Of a stretch of 64,000 nt of DNA, positions 63,979-64,000 are shown one piece after another; position 1 is the first letter of the stretch, and the number at the start of each line of letters is the position of its first letter. The stretch comes from Paenibacillus polymyxa (lineage in GTDB: Bacteria > Bacillota > Bacilli > Paenibacillales > Paenibacillaceae), in NCBI RefSeq assembly GCF_018614975.1, contig NZ_JAGGNR010000013.1, positions 1-64,000 on the forward strand, given 5' to 3'. The translations under genes and the position numbers were made by a program. The notes below the pieces were generated by a model. It ran no database searches and had not been told where the DNA came from. It worked only from the letters and a program-made list of their open reading frames with translations.

Positions 63979-64000
63979 TTGAAGAACAGTTCAGCGCAGT
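63979..64000 (+). CDS. Possible start of a gene cut by the window edge
   Basis: AAAGGAG is followed nine bases later by TTG, then codons for KNSSAQ. Only seven codons are inside the window, so no product can be given. Confidence 0.35.

Noticed and set aside
1..64000. tRNA, rRNA, CRISPR, prophage or integrative elements
   Set aside because: I found no cloverleaf, no conserved rRNA blocks, no short regular repeats, and no integrase, capsid or transposase-like protein.

Overview
The window looks like the chromosome of a Paenibacillus-type, spore-forming Firmicute. The evidence is strong AGGAGG-type ribosome binding sites with frequent TTG and GTG starts, moderate GC, T-run intrinsic terminators, and gene families typical of Bacillales (DUF2621/YneK, DUF6382-FHA, DUF5702, YtrA and MocR regulators). 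No rRNA, tRNA, CRISPR array, prophage or intact insertion sequence was found. The species call is inference from gene content.

Layout. 1-7.6 kb: stress and metal genes (glutathione peroxidase, MntH, OhrB), a c-di-AMP (ydaO-type) riboswitch ahead of a small Rossmann-like protein, a HAD phosphatase and several small conserved proteins. 7.7-18.4 kb: a complete monoderm-type Tad/Flp pilus locus (TadZ-TadA-TadB-TadC-Flp1-TadE-DUF5702-TadE-prepilin peptidase-FHA) whose only visible promoter is followed directly by an intrinsic terminator. 18.4-29.5 kb: housekeeping genes (TIGR01777 epimerase, endonuclease IV, PurU, transketolase, PpnP, Pgi, YigZ, TetR, YjbQ). 29.9-33.7 kb: a sulfate ABC transporter operon. 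33.8-35.8 kb: an AT-rich pair, a secreted C39-like peptidase and a lipoprotein, possibly acquired. 36.1-39.2 kb: a candidate structured RNA, a metallo-hydrolase, and an ECF sigma factor joined to a ClpP paralogue. 39.3-41.3 kb: a YtrA-type ABC operon under a perfect 42-bp palindrome, probably with an ATT start codon. 41.3-45.7 kb: a divergent MocR/EamA pair, a decaying TetR/FAD-monooxygenase pair and a Cof-type phosphatase. 45.9-58.7 kb: lipoate ligase, then a cobalamin salvage and nucleotide-loop region in two blocks (cobD-cbiZ-cbiB-cobC; riboswitch-btuFCD-cobT-cobU-cobS-cbiP). 58.8-64 kb: a chemoreceptor, cystine transporter TcyP, a preQ1 riboswitch with a queuosine-precursor transporter, and small unknown genes.

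The least expected signal is a dispersed palindromic element of about 150 bp. It has three full copies (29543-29694, 45752-45902, 51299-51448 inverted) and one partial copy (about 16535-16629). The arms can fold into one long hairpin, and differences between copies are partly compensatory, so pairing seems to be conserved. One copy sits between the cobalamin-riboswitch terminator and btuF. The sulfur theme (CysTWA-Sbp, TcyP) and the B12 theme are spread over separate operons. Four RNA regulators (c-di-AMP, cobalamin, preQ1 and an unassigned structured RNA) make this window rich in leader control.
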